Assembly: GCF_003710105.1 (NCBI RefSeq)
Contig: NZ_CP033325.1
Location: 248,001-312,000, forward strand
Source of the DNA: Georgenia faecalis
GTDB lineage: Bacteria; Actinomycetota; Actinomycetes; Actinomycetales; Actinomycetaceae
Reading direction: 5' to 3'
DNA: 64,000 nucleotides
Shown here one piece after another: positions 33,410 through 41,677 of the stretch. Each line of letters opens with the position of its first letter. The first letter of the stretch is position 1. The position numbers and the translations under genes were made by a program. The notes under the pieces are model-generated. The model had not been told where the DNA came from. It saw only the letters and a program-made list of their open reading frames with translations, and did not search any database.

Positions 33410-34570
33410 GTGATCACCCCGCCCGCGTTGCCCGAGCGGCTCGACGCTGAGCTCGGCGCCGTCGTCGGCGACCTCCTGCGTGCCGCGACCGACGCCGCGA
33501 CGGCTCCGGTCCGGCCCTCCGACCCCCCGCGGCCCGCGGTGCCGGGCGCCGTCGCCGTCGTCGCGCACCGCGGAACGGTGGTCGCGCGGGCGCGCTCGGG
33601 CTACGCCGAGCTCTTCGACGCCGACGGCGCGCTGCTGCCCGAGGCGCTCCGCCGGCCGGTGGGGGACGTCTTCGACCTCGCCTCGCTCACCAAGCTCCTC
33701 ACCACGACGGCGGCGCTCGTCCAGGTGGACGCGGGGGCGCTGGACCTCGACGCCGCGGTCGCTGACGTCGTGCCCGAGTTCGCCGACGCGGCGGCGGATG
33801 GGCCGGCGCGCGGGCGCGTCACCGTCCACCACCTCCTCACGCACACCGCCGGGCTGCTCGACGTGCTCGACCTGTGGCGCACCGACGGCGACCGCGCGGC
33901 GCGCGCCCACCGCGTCCTCGCGGCGCCGCTCCTCAGCGAGCCCGGGACCACCCACCGGTACTCCTGCGTCGGCTTCCTCGTCCTCGGGCTCCTGCTCGAG
34001 CGGCTCACCGGCCTGGACCTGCCTGCGCTCCTCGCCACCACGGTCACCGGCCCGCTCGGCATGACGTCCACGGGGTACTCCGTCGCCCCGGGCGCCGTCG
34101 CCGCCGCGACGGAGCACCAGGTGGACCCGCCCCGCGGGATGGTCCGCGGCGCCGTCCACGACGAGGCGGCCTGGGCGCTCGGTGGGGCAGGCAACGCCGG
34201 CGTCTTCAGTACGGCGGAGGACCTCGTGCGCCTCGGCGAGATGGTCCGCGCCGGTCGCCCGGCCCTGCTCAGCGGACGCGCGCGGGCGCTCCTGCGAACG
34301 AACGTGCTCGGCCCCGAGGAGACCGCCCGCGTCGGGTACGGGCAGGCGCTCGGGTTCCGGGTGGGCGACGCGTCCGCCCTCGGCGAGGCGGACCCCACCG
34401 CGATCGGGCACACCGGCTTCACCGGCACCTCCCTCGTCGTCGACGCCCGGAACGACCTCGTCGTCGTGCTGCTGACCAACCGGGTGCACCCGGCGCGGAC
34501 AGCGTTCGACGTCGGGCCGCTGCGGGTCGGCGTGGCCCGGGCGGCGCGCGAGTGGGCCGGGCGGCACTGA
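33410..34570 (+). CDS. Serine beta-lactamase-fold hydrolase (class C/esterase type)
   Basis: 386 aa, GTG start behind GAAAGGA. The SxxK motif is in DLASLTKLLTTTAAL. The second motif reads YSC (HRYSCVGFLVLG) where class C enzymes have YxN, and the third motif is HTG in IGHTGFTGTS. Such proteins are usually esterases or peptidases rather than true beta-lactamases, and the YSC variant supports this. No signal peptide is evident, so it is likely cytosolic, which also argues against antibiotic resistance. It is on the same strand as, and follows, the GH13 gene by 77 bp. Substrate unknown. Confidence 0.85.
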   Translation: MITPPALPERLDAELGAVVGDLLRAATDAATAPVRPSDPPRPAVPGAVAVVAHRGTVVARARSGYAELFDADGALLPEALRRPVGDVFDLASLTKLLTTTAALVQVDAGALDLDAAVADVVPEFADAAADGPARGRVTVHHLLTHTAGLLDVLDLWRTDGDRAARAHRVLAAPLLSEPGTTHRYSCVGFLVLGLLLERLTGLDLPALLATTVTGPLGMTSTGYSVAPGAVAAATEHQVDPPRGMVRGAVHDEAAWALGGAGNAGVFSTAEDLVRLGEMVRAGRPALLSGRARALLRTNVLGPEETARVGYGQALGFRVGDASALGEADPTAIGHTGFTGTSLVVDARNDLVVVLLTNRVHPARTAFDVGPLRVGVARAAREWAGRH

Positions 34571-34671
34571 CCGCCCGAGGGGTGCCACAGGGACGGCGGC
34601 CCGGCGTTTCGGCACGATCGCGAGGGAGGGGCGGGGGAAGGTGCGCGCGTGCCGCCGTCGGGCTCCGCTGA

Positions 34672-34687
34672 CAGACTGCCGATCATG
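34672..34687 (+). promoter_or_regulatory. CAGACT box seven bases before nadE
   Basis: CAGACT at 34672-34677, seven bases upstream of the ATG, with no Shine-Dalgarno. The same box is found at leaderless distance before crtE (3692-3697, minus strand) and the FGGY kinase gene (39346-39351). Confidence 0.35.
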
Positions 34688-36754
34688 ACGACGAGCACCT
34701 CCCGGGCGTCCGCGGCGACGTTCGCCTCCGCCTACGACCACGGCTTCGCGCGGATCGCCGCGTGCACCATCCCCCTCGCGATCGCCGAACCGCTCCGCAA
34801 CGCCGAGGCCGTCCTCGCCGAGGCGCGGTCCTGCCACGACGAGGGCGTCGCCGTCGCCGTCTTCCCCGAGCTGTGTCTGTCCGGGTACTCCATCGAGGAC
34901 CTCTTCCTCCAGGACCCCGTGCTCGACGCCGTCGACGAGGCCGTCGACGCGGTGGTCCGCGGCTCGGTCGACCTGCTGCCCGTCATCGTCGTCGGCGCCC
35001 CGCTGCGCCGGAACAACCGCCTGTACAACACCGCCGTCGTCGTCCACCGGGGCGAGATCCTCGGCGTGGTGCCCAAGTCCCTCCTGCCCACCTACCGGGA
35101 GTTCTACGAGCGCCGGCACTTCGCCCCCGGCGACGACATGCGTGGGTCGAGCATCACCGTCGCCGGCCGGGAGGTGCCCTTCGGGCCCGACCTGCTCTTC
35201 GCCGCCGAGGACGTCCCCGGCCTCGTGCTCCACGTGGAGATCTGCGAGGACCTGTGGGTCCCGGTCCCGCCGAGCGCCGAGGCGGCCCTCGCCGGGGCGA
35301 CCGTCCTGGCGAACCTCTCCGGCAGCCCCATCACCGTGGGCCGCGCCGAGGACCGGCACCTCCTGTGCCGCTCGACCTCCTCGCGGTGCCTCGCCGCCTA
35401 CGTCTACGCCGCCGCCGGCATGGGGGAGTCCTCGAACGACCTCTCCTGGGACGGGCAGACGATGCTCTACGAGAACGGCGTCCTGCTCGCCGAGACGGAG
35501 CGCTTCCCCGACGGCCCGCGCCGCTCCGTGGCCGACGTCGACGTTGACCTCCTGCGCCAGGAGCGCATGCGCCAGGGCACCTTCGACGACAACCGCCGCA
35601 TGCACGCGGCCCGCACCGACGACTTCCGCACCGTGCGCTTCCGGCTCGACCCGCCGCGTGAGGACATCGGGCTGCTGCGCAGCGTCCACCGCTTCCCCTT
35701 CGTCCCCAACGACGCCGAGCGCCTCGCGCTCGACTGCTACGAGGCGTTCAACATCCAGGTCTCCGCGCTCCAGCAGCGGATGGCGTTCATCGGCGAGCCC
35801 ACGCTCGTCATCGGCGTCTCGGGCGGCCTCGACTCCACGCACGCCCTCCTCGTCGCCGCCCAGGCCATGGACCGTCTGGGCCGGCCGCGGACCGACATCC
35901 TCGGCTACACGCTCCCGGGCTTCGCCACGAGCGAGCACACCAAGTCCAACGCGTACGCGCTCGGCGAGGCGCTGGGGATCTCCTTCGCGGAGATCGACAT
36001 CCGCCCCGCGGCCCTGGAGATGCTCGGCCAGATGGGCCACCCCTTCGCCAAGGGTGAGCCGGTCTACGACGTCACCTTCGAGAACGTCCAGGCCGGCCTG
36101 CGCACCGACTACCTCTTCCGGCTCGCCAACGACCGTGGCGGCATCGTCGTCGGCACCGGCGACCTGTCCGAGCTCGCGCTCGGCTGGTGCACCTACGGCG
36201 TGGGCGACCAGATGTCCCACTACGCCGTCAACGCGGGCGTCCCCAAGACCCTCATCCAGCACCTCATCCGCTGGGTGATCTCCGCCGGCCAGTTCGACGA
36301 GGAGACGGCGCAGATCCTCCAGTCGGTGCTCGACACGGAGATCACCCCGGAGCTGGTCCCGGCCGGGGAGGACGAGCAGGTGCAGAGCACCGAGGGGACC
36401 ATCGGCCCCTACTCGCTCCACGACTTCACGCTGTTCCACGTCCTGCGGTACGGGTTCCGGCCGAGCAAGATCGCCTTCCTCGCCCACCACGCGTGGCGCG
36501 ACCCCGACGCCGGGTCGTGGCCGCCGGGCTTCCCCGTCGACGAGCGGTACGGCTACGAGCTCGCCGAGATCCGCCGCTGGCTCGAGGTGTTCCTCAAGCG
36601 CTTCTTCGGCTTCGCCCAGTTCAAGCGCACGGCGATCCCCAACGGGCCGAAGGTGATGGCCGGCGGGGCGCTGTCCCCGCGCGGGGAGTGGCGCGCGCCC
36701 TCGGACGCCACCGCCCGGGCGTGGCTCGCCGAGCTCGAGCGCGTCCTGCCCTGA
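34685..36754 (+). CDS. nadE: Glutamine-dependent NAD synthetase
   Basis: 689 aa two-domain enzyme. The N-terminal nitrilase-type glutaminase (1-320) has the Glu62-Lys131-Cys187 triad ([27 protein letters not shown]). The C-terminal NAD synthetase domain has the PP-loop [10 protein letters not shown], then [24 protein letters not shown] and [12 protein letters not shown]. It amidates deamido-NAD using ammonia channelled from glutamine. Length matches the long actinobacterial NadE (about 680 aa). It is probably monocistronic. Confidence 0.95.
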   Translation: MTTSTSRASAATFASAYDHGFARIAACTIPLAIAEPLRNAEAVLAEARSCHDEGVAVAVFPELCLSGYSIEDLFLQDPVLDAVDEAVDAVVRGSVDLLPVIVVGAPLRRNNRLYNTAVVVHRGEILGVVPKSLLPTYREFYERRHFAPGDDMRGSSITVAGREVPFGPDLLFAAEDVPGLVLHVEICEDLWVPVPPSAEAALAGATVLANLSGSPITVGRAEDRHLLCRSTSSRCLAAYVYAAAGMGESSNDLSWDGQTMLYENGVLLAETERFPDGPRRSVADVDVDLLRQERMRQGTFDDNRRMHAARTDDFRTVRFRLDPPREDIGLLRSVHRFPFVPNDAERLALDCYEAFNIQVSALQQRMAFIGEPTLVIGVSGGLDSTHALLVAAQAMDRLGRPRTDILGYTLPGFATSEHTKSNAYALGEALGISFAEIDIRPAALEMLGQMGHPFAKGEPVYDVTFENVQAGLRTDYLFRLANDRGGIVVGTGDLSELALGWCTYGVGDQMSHYAVNAGVPKTLIQHLIRWVISAGQFDEETAQILQSVLDTEITPELVPAGEDEQVQSTEGTIGPYSLHDFTLFHVLRYGFRPSKIAFLAHHAWRDPDAGSWPPGFPVDERYGYELAEIRRWLEVFLKRFFGFAQFKRTAIPNGPKVMAGGALSPRGEWRAPSDATARAWLAELERVLP

Positions 36755-36768
36755 CCGGGCGCGGGCGC

Positions 36769-36785
36769 CGGCGCGACTCGCGCCG
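36769..36785 (+). terminator. Possible short hairpin after nadE
   Basis: CGGCGCG (36769-36775) and CGCGCCG (36779-36785) form a 7-bp stem with a 3-nt loop, 15 nt past the stop. Weak; listed for completeness. Confidence 0.3.
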
Positions 36786-36900
36786 ACCTGCTGACGCCGG
36801 CTGGCACGAGGGTCGGCCGGTGCCCGTCGTCGTCGCCATACCCGGGGGCTGGTGACTATCGCGCGGGTGAGTCGTACCGTCTGACGCAGGAGAGGCGGTG

Positions 36901-37194
36901 GTGCGGATGGAGCTGCGCGTGAGCTTCGGGACCCCGGGCGAGACGAGCATCGCCGTCTCCGGCGACCTCGACGTCGAGTCGGCCGCCACCTTCGGCCCCC
37001 TGGTCATGGGGGTGCACGGCCTGTTCGGCCCCGACGCCTCCTACGACTTCACGGGGGTGGTCGCCCGCGACGCGGCGGGCCGGTCGACGCTGGGCCAGGT
37101 CGCGCACGAGTTCCGGGAGCACGGCCTGCTCGTCGCCGTGCCGGTGGACGGCGACGCCGCTGGGACGGACCGGTCGGGGTACCTGAGCGCCTGA
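36901..37194 (+). CDS. STAS-like small protein with altered phosphorylation loop
   Basis: 97 aa. The N-half (LRVSFGTPGETSIAVSGDLDVESAATF) follows the beta-beta-alpha start of anti-sigma-factor antagonists, including the GDLD turn. Where canonical STAS proteins have D-S-S-G, the sequence is RDAAGRSTLG, so the phosphorylatable serine is missing. It may be a degenerate or phosphorylation-independent STAS protein. Three in-frame starts are possible: GTG at 36898, GTG at 36901 and ATG at 36907. AGGAG at 36888-36892 best fits 36901. It is convergent with the DUF1537 kinase gene. Confidence 0.5.
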   Translation: MRMELRVSFGTPGETSIAVSGDLDVESAATFGPLVMGVHGLFGPDASYDFTGVVARDAAGRSTLGQVAHEFREHGLLVAVPVDGDAAGTDRSGYLSA

Positions 37195-37227
37195 CCGACG
37201 ACGGCCTGGCCGTGCACCCGCACCGCG

Positions 37228-38505
37228 TCAGGGCTCGGCGGCCCAGGCCTGCTCGAAGAGGTCCGTCGGCCCGAAGTTCTCGGGCTTGAGCAGCAGGGCC
37301 ACGTGCGGCGTCCCGGTGGCGACCGTCCACGGCACCCCGGGGCTCACCGACTCCCCGACGTGGAGGGAGCGCACGCCCAGGGCGCGGGTCACCGCTCCGG
37401 AGGTCTCCCCACCGGCGACGACGAGCCGCCGGACGCCGAGGTCGCGCACCGCGCGTGCCGCCACCTCCGCGAGCGCGCCCGAGACGAGGCGTCCCGCGTC
37501 GTCGGGTCCGAGCCGGTCCTGGTAGGAGCGCACGCGCTCGGGGTCGCTCGGCGCACAGACGAGCACCGGCGTCCCGGGGCGCTCGCGGTAGGCGGCGCGC
37601 AGCTGTCCGGTCACCGTCTGCACGCAGCGGGCCCGGCCGCCGTCGAGCGGGTCGACGACGAGGCGCACGCCGGTGAAGGCCGCGAGCTGGGCGTGCGTCG
37701 CCTCGGACAGGCTGCCGGAGACGATGAGCCGCTCGCCGGGCTCGACGGGCGGGGCCTCGCAGGCGGCGGCGCGGACGGGCGGACGCGCCCGGGCCAGCGC
37801 ACCGGCGAGGCCGGCGCCGCCCCCGACGAGCGGCGGTGTGCGGGCGCTGAGCAGGGCCTGGGCGAGGACGTCGAGATCGGCGTCGGTGAGGGCGTCGACG
37901 AGGACGTGGGCGTCACCGGCGAGCGCGGCGTCCTGGACGGCCCGCGCGCCCTGCTGGACGGTGCCCCAGCGCACGAGCCGCACCGGGGTCCGGGTCTGCG
38001 GGGTGAGGACGCGGACGAGGTCGGGGTCGCGCATCGGGGTCAGCGGGTGGTCGCGCAGGGAGGACTCGGACAGCAGCCGGCCGTGCACGAACAGGTGCCC
38101 CTCGTACTGCGTCCGCCCGGCCGTCGGGGTGGCCGGTGTGCCCACGCTCCGGATCGGCGGGGCGTTCGCCCCCCAGCCGGCGACCAGCTCGGCCAGGGCG
38201 TCCGCCACGGGGCCGATGTTCCCGTGCGGGGAGGAGTCGAACGTCGAGCAGTACTTCTGGTAGTAGGTCCCCACGCCGCGGTCGCGCAGCCACATCGCGC
38301 CGGCCCGCGCCTGGCCGCGGGCGTCGTCCGGAGCGGCGTTGCGGATCGGCAGTCCGATGACGACGACGTCGCACTCCGGGAGCGGTTCGAAGAGCTCGGG
38401 CACCCCGAGCTTGAGGACGGTGGCGTGCCCGGCGGCGCGGACGGCCGCGGCGACGTCGCAGGCCCCTGTGACGTCGTCGGCGATGATCCCCAGCCAGGGA
38501 CTCAT
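37228..38505 (-). CDS. Four-carbon acid sugar kinase family (DUF1537/OtnK-like)
   Basis: 425 aa, the usual length. The N-terminal domain begins LGIIADDVTGACDVAAAV (ADD-TGA motif of the family), with KYCSTFDSSPHGNIGPV in the middle. The C-terminal nucleotide-binding domain has VVAGGETSGAVTRALGV. Characterised members (OtnK, DtnK, LtnK) phosphorylate tetronates or 3-oxo-tetronates at C4. The ATG overlaps the stop of the DeoR regulator (ATGA), so the two form an operon divergent from the FGGY kinase/aldolase operon. The ligand could be another short sugar acid; the family assignment is firm, the substrate is not. Confidence 0.85.
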   Translation of the reverse strand: MSPWLGIIADDVTGACDVAAAVRAAGHATVLKLGVPELFEPLPECDVVVIGLPIRNAAPDDARGQARAGAMWLRDRGVGTYYQKYCSTFDSSPHGNIGPVADALAELVAGWGANAPPIRSVGTPATPTAGRTQYEGHLFVHGRLLSESSLRDHPLTPMRDPDLVRVLTPQTRTPVRLVRWGTVQQGARAVQDAALAGDAHVLVDALTDADLDVLAQALLSARTPPLVGGGAGLAGALARARPPVRAAACEAPPVEPGERLIVSGSLSEATHAQLAAFTGVRLVVDPLDGGRARCVQTVTGQLRAAYRERPGTPVLVCAPSDPERVRSYQDRLGPDDAGRLVSGALAEVAARAVRDLGVRRLVVAGGETSGAVTRALGVRSLHVGESVSPGVPWTVATGTPHVALLLKPENFGPTDLFEQAWAAEP

Positions 38506-39272
38506 CCGACCTCCACCTCGTCGACCGTCACCCCGATGATCTCCCCGACGGACCCGTCCAGCCACTCGGGCGGGTGGTCGGTGAGGACGACGTCGACGGC
38601 GCCCATCGGGGCGAAGCGCACCGGCGCCCGGACGCCGGCCTTGGTGGCGTCGACGAGGAGGACCACCCGCGCGGCGGCGCGCAGGAGCGCCCGCTTGACC
38701 TCGGCGTCGAGCGCGTTCGCGCTGTAGAGCCCGTCCGGCCCGTAGCCGGCGGCGGACAGCAGGACGACGTCGACCGCGAGGTCCTCCGCGGCGGCCCGGG
38801 TCAGCGGCCCCGCGAACGAGCGGGTGCCCGGGACGTAGGTGCCCCCGAGGCCGATGACCTCCAGGTCGGTGCGGGCGGCGCACGCGTCGAGGACGGGCAG
38901 GGAGTGGCTGACGACGGTGAGGCCGGCGGGCAGCGACGGTGCGACGCCGGCGACCGTGGTCCCGGCGTCGAGGGCGACGCTGTCCACCCCGGCGAGGAGC
39001 GGAAGGGCAGCCGCGGCGATGGCGCGCTTGGCCTGGGTGCTGCGGGCGCGGCGGTCCTCGAACGGCGCGCCGCGGTGGGCCGGCGCGGGCAGGCTCGCTC
39101 CGCCCATCACCCGGCGGACGCGTCCCTGCTCCTCGAGCAGGCGCAGGTCGCGCCGGATCGTCATGTCCGAGACGCCCATGGCGTCGGCGAGCTCCGCCGA
39201 GGAGACGTACCCGGCGGCCGTGAGGCGGCGGAGCAGCTCCTCGCGGCGCTGGGGGGCACTGGCGTAGCGCAC
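38502..39272 (-). CDS. DeoR-family transcriptional regulator
   Basis: 256 aa, GTG start. The N-terminal HTH is REELLRRLTAAGYVSSAELAD followed by VSDMTIRRDLRLLEEQGRVRRV. The sugar-phosphate-sensing isomerase-like domain follows, with SVALDAGTTVAGVA, LEVIGLGGTYV and VLLVDATKAG. DeoR proteins typically repress sugar-catabolism genes until a phosphorylated intermediate binds. It is encoded with the DUF1537 kinase and divergent from the FGGY kinase operon. A TGTTC-N6-GAACA palindrome at 39332-39347 in the shared promoter is its likely operator. Confidence 0.92.
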   Translation of the reverse strand: MRYASAPQRREELLRRLTAAGYVSSAELADAMGVSDMTIRRDLRLLEEQGRVRRVMGGASLPAPAHRGAPFEDRRARSTQAKRAIAAAALPLLAGVDSVALDAGTTVAGVAPSLPAGLTVVSHSLPVLDACAARTDLEVIGLGGTYVPGTRSFAGPLTRAAAEDLAVDVVLLSAAGYGPDGLYSANALDAEVKRALLRAAARVVLLVDATKAGVRAPVRFAPMGAVDVVLTDHPPEWLDGSVGEIIGVTVDEVEVG

Positions 39273-39331
39273 GTGGTGATTGAACGCGGGGCCACGGCGG
39301 ATGTCAACGCGCGGACACTCTCTTGCGCAAA

Positions 39332-39351
39332 TGTTCGATCGTGAACAGACT
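39332..39351. promoter_or_regulatory. DeoR operator candidate overlapping the FGGY operon -10
   Basis: TGTTCGATCGTGAACA at 39332-39347: arms TGTTC and GAACA separated by 6 bp. It overlaps CAGACT (39346-39351), a -10-like box six bases before the ATG at 39358. Binding there would block the rightward promoter. Confidence 0.6.
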
Positions 39352-39357
39352 GAGGTC

Positions 39358-40790
39358 ATGCGGAGCCTCGGCGTCGACGTCGGGAGCACGAACGTCAAGG
39401 CCGTGCTCGTCGACCTCCCCGACGGCGACGCGCCCGTGTGCGTCGTCCGGCGGGCCGCGGCGCCCACGCCCGACGGAGGCGCGGCGCTGATCCGCACCGC
39501 CCTCGCGCTCGTCGCGGACGTCGCAGGCGACGACGATGTCGTCGCCGTGGGCGTCGCCTCGATGGCGGAGACCGGCGTGCCGCTGGACGAGGACGACGCC
39601 CCGGTCGGCGACCTCCTGCGCTGGGACCCCCACCGCGCCGCCGACCAGGCGCGGGCGCTCGCGGCCACGCTCGGGGCCTCCGCGCTGTTCCGGGAGACCG
39701 GCGTGCGCCCGGGCGGCAAGGCGCCGCTCGCCACGTGGGCATACCTGCGCGAGCGGGAGCCCGCCCGGTGGTCGCGGATGCGCCGCTGGGCCGGTGCCGC
39801 GGACCTCGTCGCGCTCGCCCTCACCGGCCGGCTCGTCACCGACCACACCCTCGCAGGGCGGACCATGGCCTACCGGCTGCCGGCCCCCGGCGGGGCCCTG
39901 GAGCCGGCCTTCGACGCCGAGCTGCTCGCCGCCGTCGGCCTGCGCCCCGAGCAGCTCCCCGAGGTCGCCCTCCCCGGCGAGCTCGCGGGGCGCGCCCGCG
40001 CCGGGGGCCCCGTGCCCGCGGGCACCCCGGTGGTCGTCGCCGGCCACGACCACCCCGTCGGCACCTGGGCCGCCGGGATGCGCGCGCCCGGCGACGTCGC
40101 CGACTCCCTCGGCACCGCCGAGGCCGTCGTCCGGGTGCTCGGCGCGCGGCCCGACCCGGACGCCGTCGCCGCGGGCGGGATGAGCCTGGTGCGCACCGTC
40201 GGCGGCGAGGACGAGGCCCTCGTCGCCGGGTCGTCCAGCGCCGGCGCCCTCGTCGCGTGGTGGCACGAGCGCCACGGCGGCGGCGAGGACCTCGACGCCC
40301 TGCTCGCGAGCGCCGCCGCGCTGCCCCGCACGCCGGCGTCCCCGCTCGTGCTGCCCTACCTGCGCGGCCGGCAGACGCCCGCCCCGGACCCCGGCGCCAC
40401 CGTCCGCCTCCTCGGCGCGCCCGCGGACCGGGTGGCGCACGCCGCCGCACTCCTCGACGGGCTCGCGCTCCAGGCGCGCTGGATGCTCACCGAGCAGGCC
40501 CGCCTCGCCGGTGACCCCGCCGGCACCGACCCCGCCGGCGACGTCGTCGTCCTCGGGCCGCCGGGCGCGACGCCTGGCTGGCCGCGAAGGCCGCCGCCGG
40601 ACCCGCCCGCCTGCGCCGGGTGCTCGAGGACGAGCCCGTGGCGGCCGGCGCCGCGCTGCTCGCCGCGCACCGGGCCGGCCTGGCGCCGCCGCGGACGCTG
40701 CAAACCGGACCCGTCGCGGGGACCCCCGCACCCACCTACGACGCCCTCTACGACCGTTTCGTCACCGCTGCCCTCGAAGGAGCACCATGA
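39358..40790 (+). pseudogene. FGGY carbohydrate kinase with a frameshift near the 3' end
   Basis: The frame opens at ATG 39358: MRSLGVDVGSTNVKAVLVDL gives the phosphate-1 motif, GGKAPLATWAYLRE and VVAGHDHPVGTWAAG (catalytic Asp) follow. At about 40555-40568 the reading frame is lost and the original frame would run on to 41055 with nonsense. Stepping to the -1 frame restores a sensible C-terminus, GRDAWLAAKAAAGPARLRRV, on to TYDALYDRFVTAALEGAP. Its TGA at 40788-40790 overlaps the aldolase ATG, exactly like the other junctions of this operon. A single missing base is the simplest explanation; a sequencing error in the G/C-rich run cannot be excluded. If intact it would phosphorylate a sugar or ketose for the adjacent aldolase. 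Confidence 0.85.
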
Positions 40791-41677
40791 CCGCCCCCAC
40801 CCTCGACGCCATCGCCCGGGCCTCCGGCGGCCTGGCCATGGTCGCCATGGACCAGCGCGAGAGCCTGCGCACGATGTTCGCCGACGCCGGCGAAGGCCGC
40901 GTCGACGACGCTCGCCTCGTCGACTTCAAGCTCGCCGTCGCGCAGACCCTCGGGCCGCTCGCCTCCGGCTTCCTCATCGACCGCCACTACGGCTTCGACC
41001 AGGTCCGCTCCGAGGAGTACCTGCCCCGCAGCACCGGGCTCATCCTCGCGGCTGACGCCCTCACCCAGCCCGACGGCGGCCCCGTGGAGGAGACCTCCCT
41101 CGACGACGCCGTCGTCTCCGGGGAGACCGACCTCGCCGGCGTCGCCGCCCTCAAGCTCCTCATCATCTGGCGGCGCGACGCCCGCCGCGCCGAGCGCGTG
41201 CAGCTCGCCCGCGACTTCGTCGCGGCCGCCGAGCGCCTCGGCGTCCTGTCCGTCCTCGAACCCGTCGTGCGGGCCACCCCGGACGAGCTCGACGCCGGCA
41301 CCTGGGACGCTGACGCCGCCATCCGCGAGGCGGCCACCGAGCTGTCCGTCCTCGGCCAGAGCCTGTACAAGGTCCAGGTCCCCCGGGCCGGCAAGGGCAC
41401 CCCCGAGGAGCTCCGCGCGGCGTGCGGCGCCCTCGACGCCGCCATCACCGGCCCGTGGGTGGTGCTGTCCCAGGGCGTCGACCGCGAGGACTATCTCGGC
41501 GCCGTCACCGCGGCGTGCCAGTCCGGTGCGAGCGGTTTCCTCGCCGGCCGGGCGCTGTGGAGCGACGTCGTCGGCGCCCCCGACGTGCGTGCCCGGCTGC
41601 ACGAGGTGTCCGTGCCCCGCCTGGAGCGCCTCGTCGAGACCGTCGACCGCTACGCCCGTCCGTGGGGCCAGGCATGA
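40787..41677 (+). CDS. YihT/LacD-type class I aldolase
   Basis: 296 aa. The sequence follows E. coli YihT (6-deoxy-6-sulfofructose-1-phosphate aldolase) closely as I remember it: ITRASGGFAM becomes IARASGGLAM; AVDQREAMR becomes AMDQRESLR; LKLLVLWR becomes LKLLIIWR. The Schiff-base lysine is Lys195 in SLYKVQVP. The phosphate site GASGFLAGRALW near the C-terminus is also shared. LacD-type tagatose-1,6-bisphosphate aldolases are the next relatives. It would cleave a ketose-1-phosphate to DHAP and an aldehyde. The ATG overlaps the restored FGGY-kinase stop and the TGA overlaps the next gene. Substrate unproven; no YihS-like isomerase or GH31 sulfoquinovosidase was recognised nearby. Confidence 0.85.
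   Translation: MTAPTLDAIARASGGLAMVAMDQRESLRTMFADAGEGRVDDARLVDFKLAVAQTLGPLASGFLIDRHYGFDQVRSEEYLPRSTGLILAADALTQPDGGPVEETSLDDAVVSGETDLAGVAALKLLIIWRRDARRAERVQLARDFVAAAERLGVLSVLEPVVRATPDELDAGTWDADAAIREAATELSVLGQSLYKVQVPRAGKGTPEELRAACGALDAAITGPWVVLSQGVDREDYLGAVTAACQSGASGFLAGRALWSDVVGAPDVRARLHEVSVPRLERLVETVDRYARPWGQA

Noticed and set aside
33410-34570. Antibiotic-resistance beta-lactamase
   Set aside because: SxxK is present but YxN is replaced by YSC, there is no signal peptide, and the context is metabolic; an esterase/peptidase-like hydrolase is more likely.
40790-41055. Continuation of the FGGY kinase in its original frame to 41055
   Set aside because: The translation after about 40565 is Pro/Arg-rich nonsense running through the aldolase gene; the -1 frame gives a proper C-terminus and an operon-like stop/start overlap.
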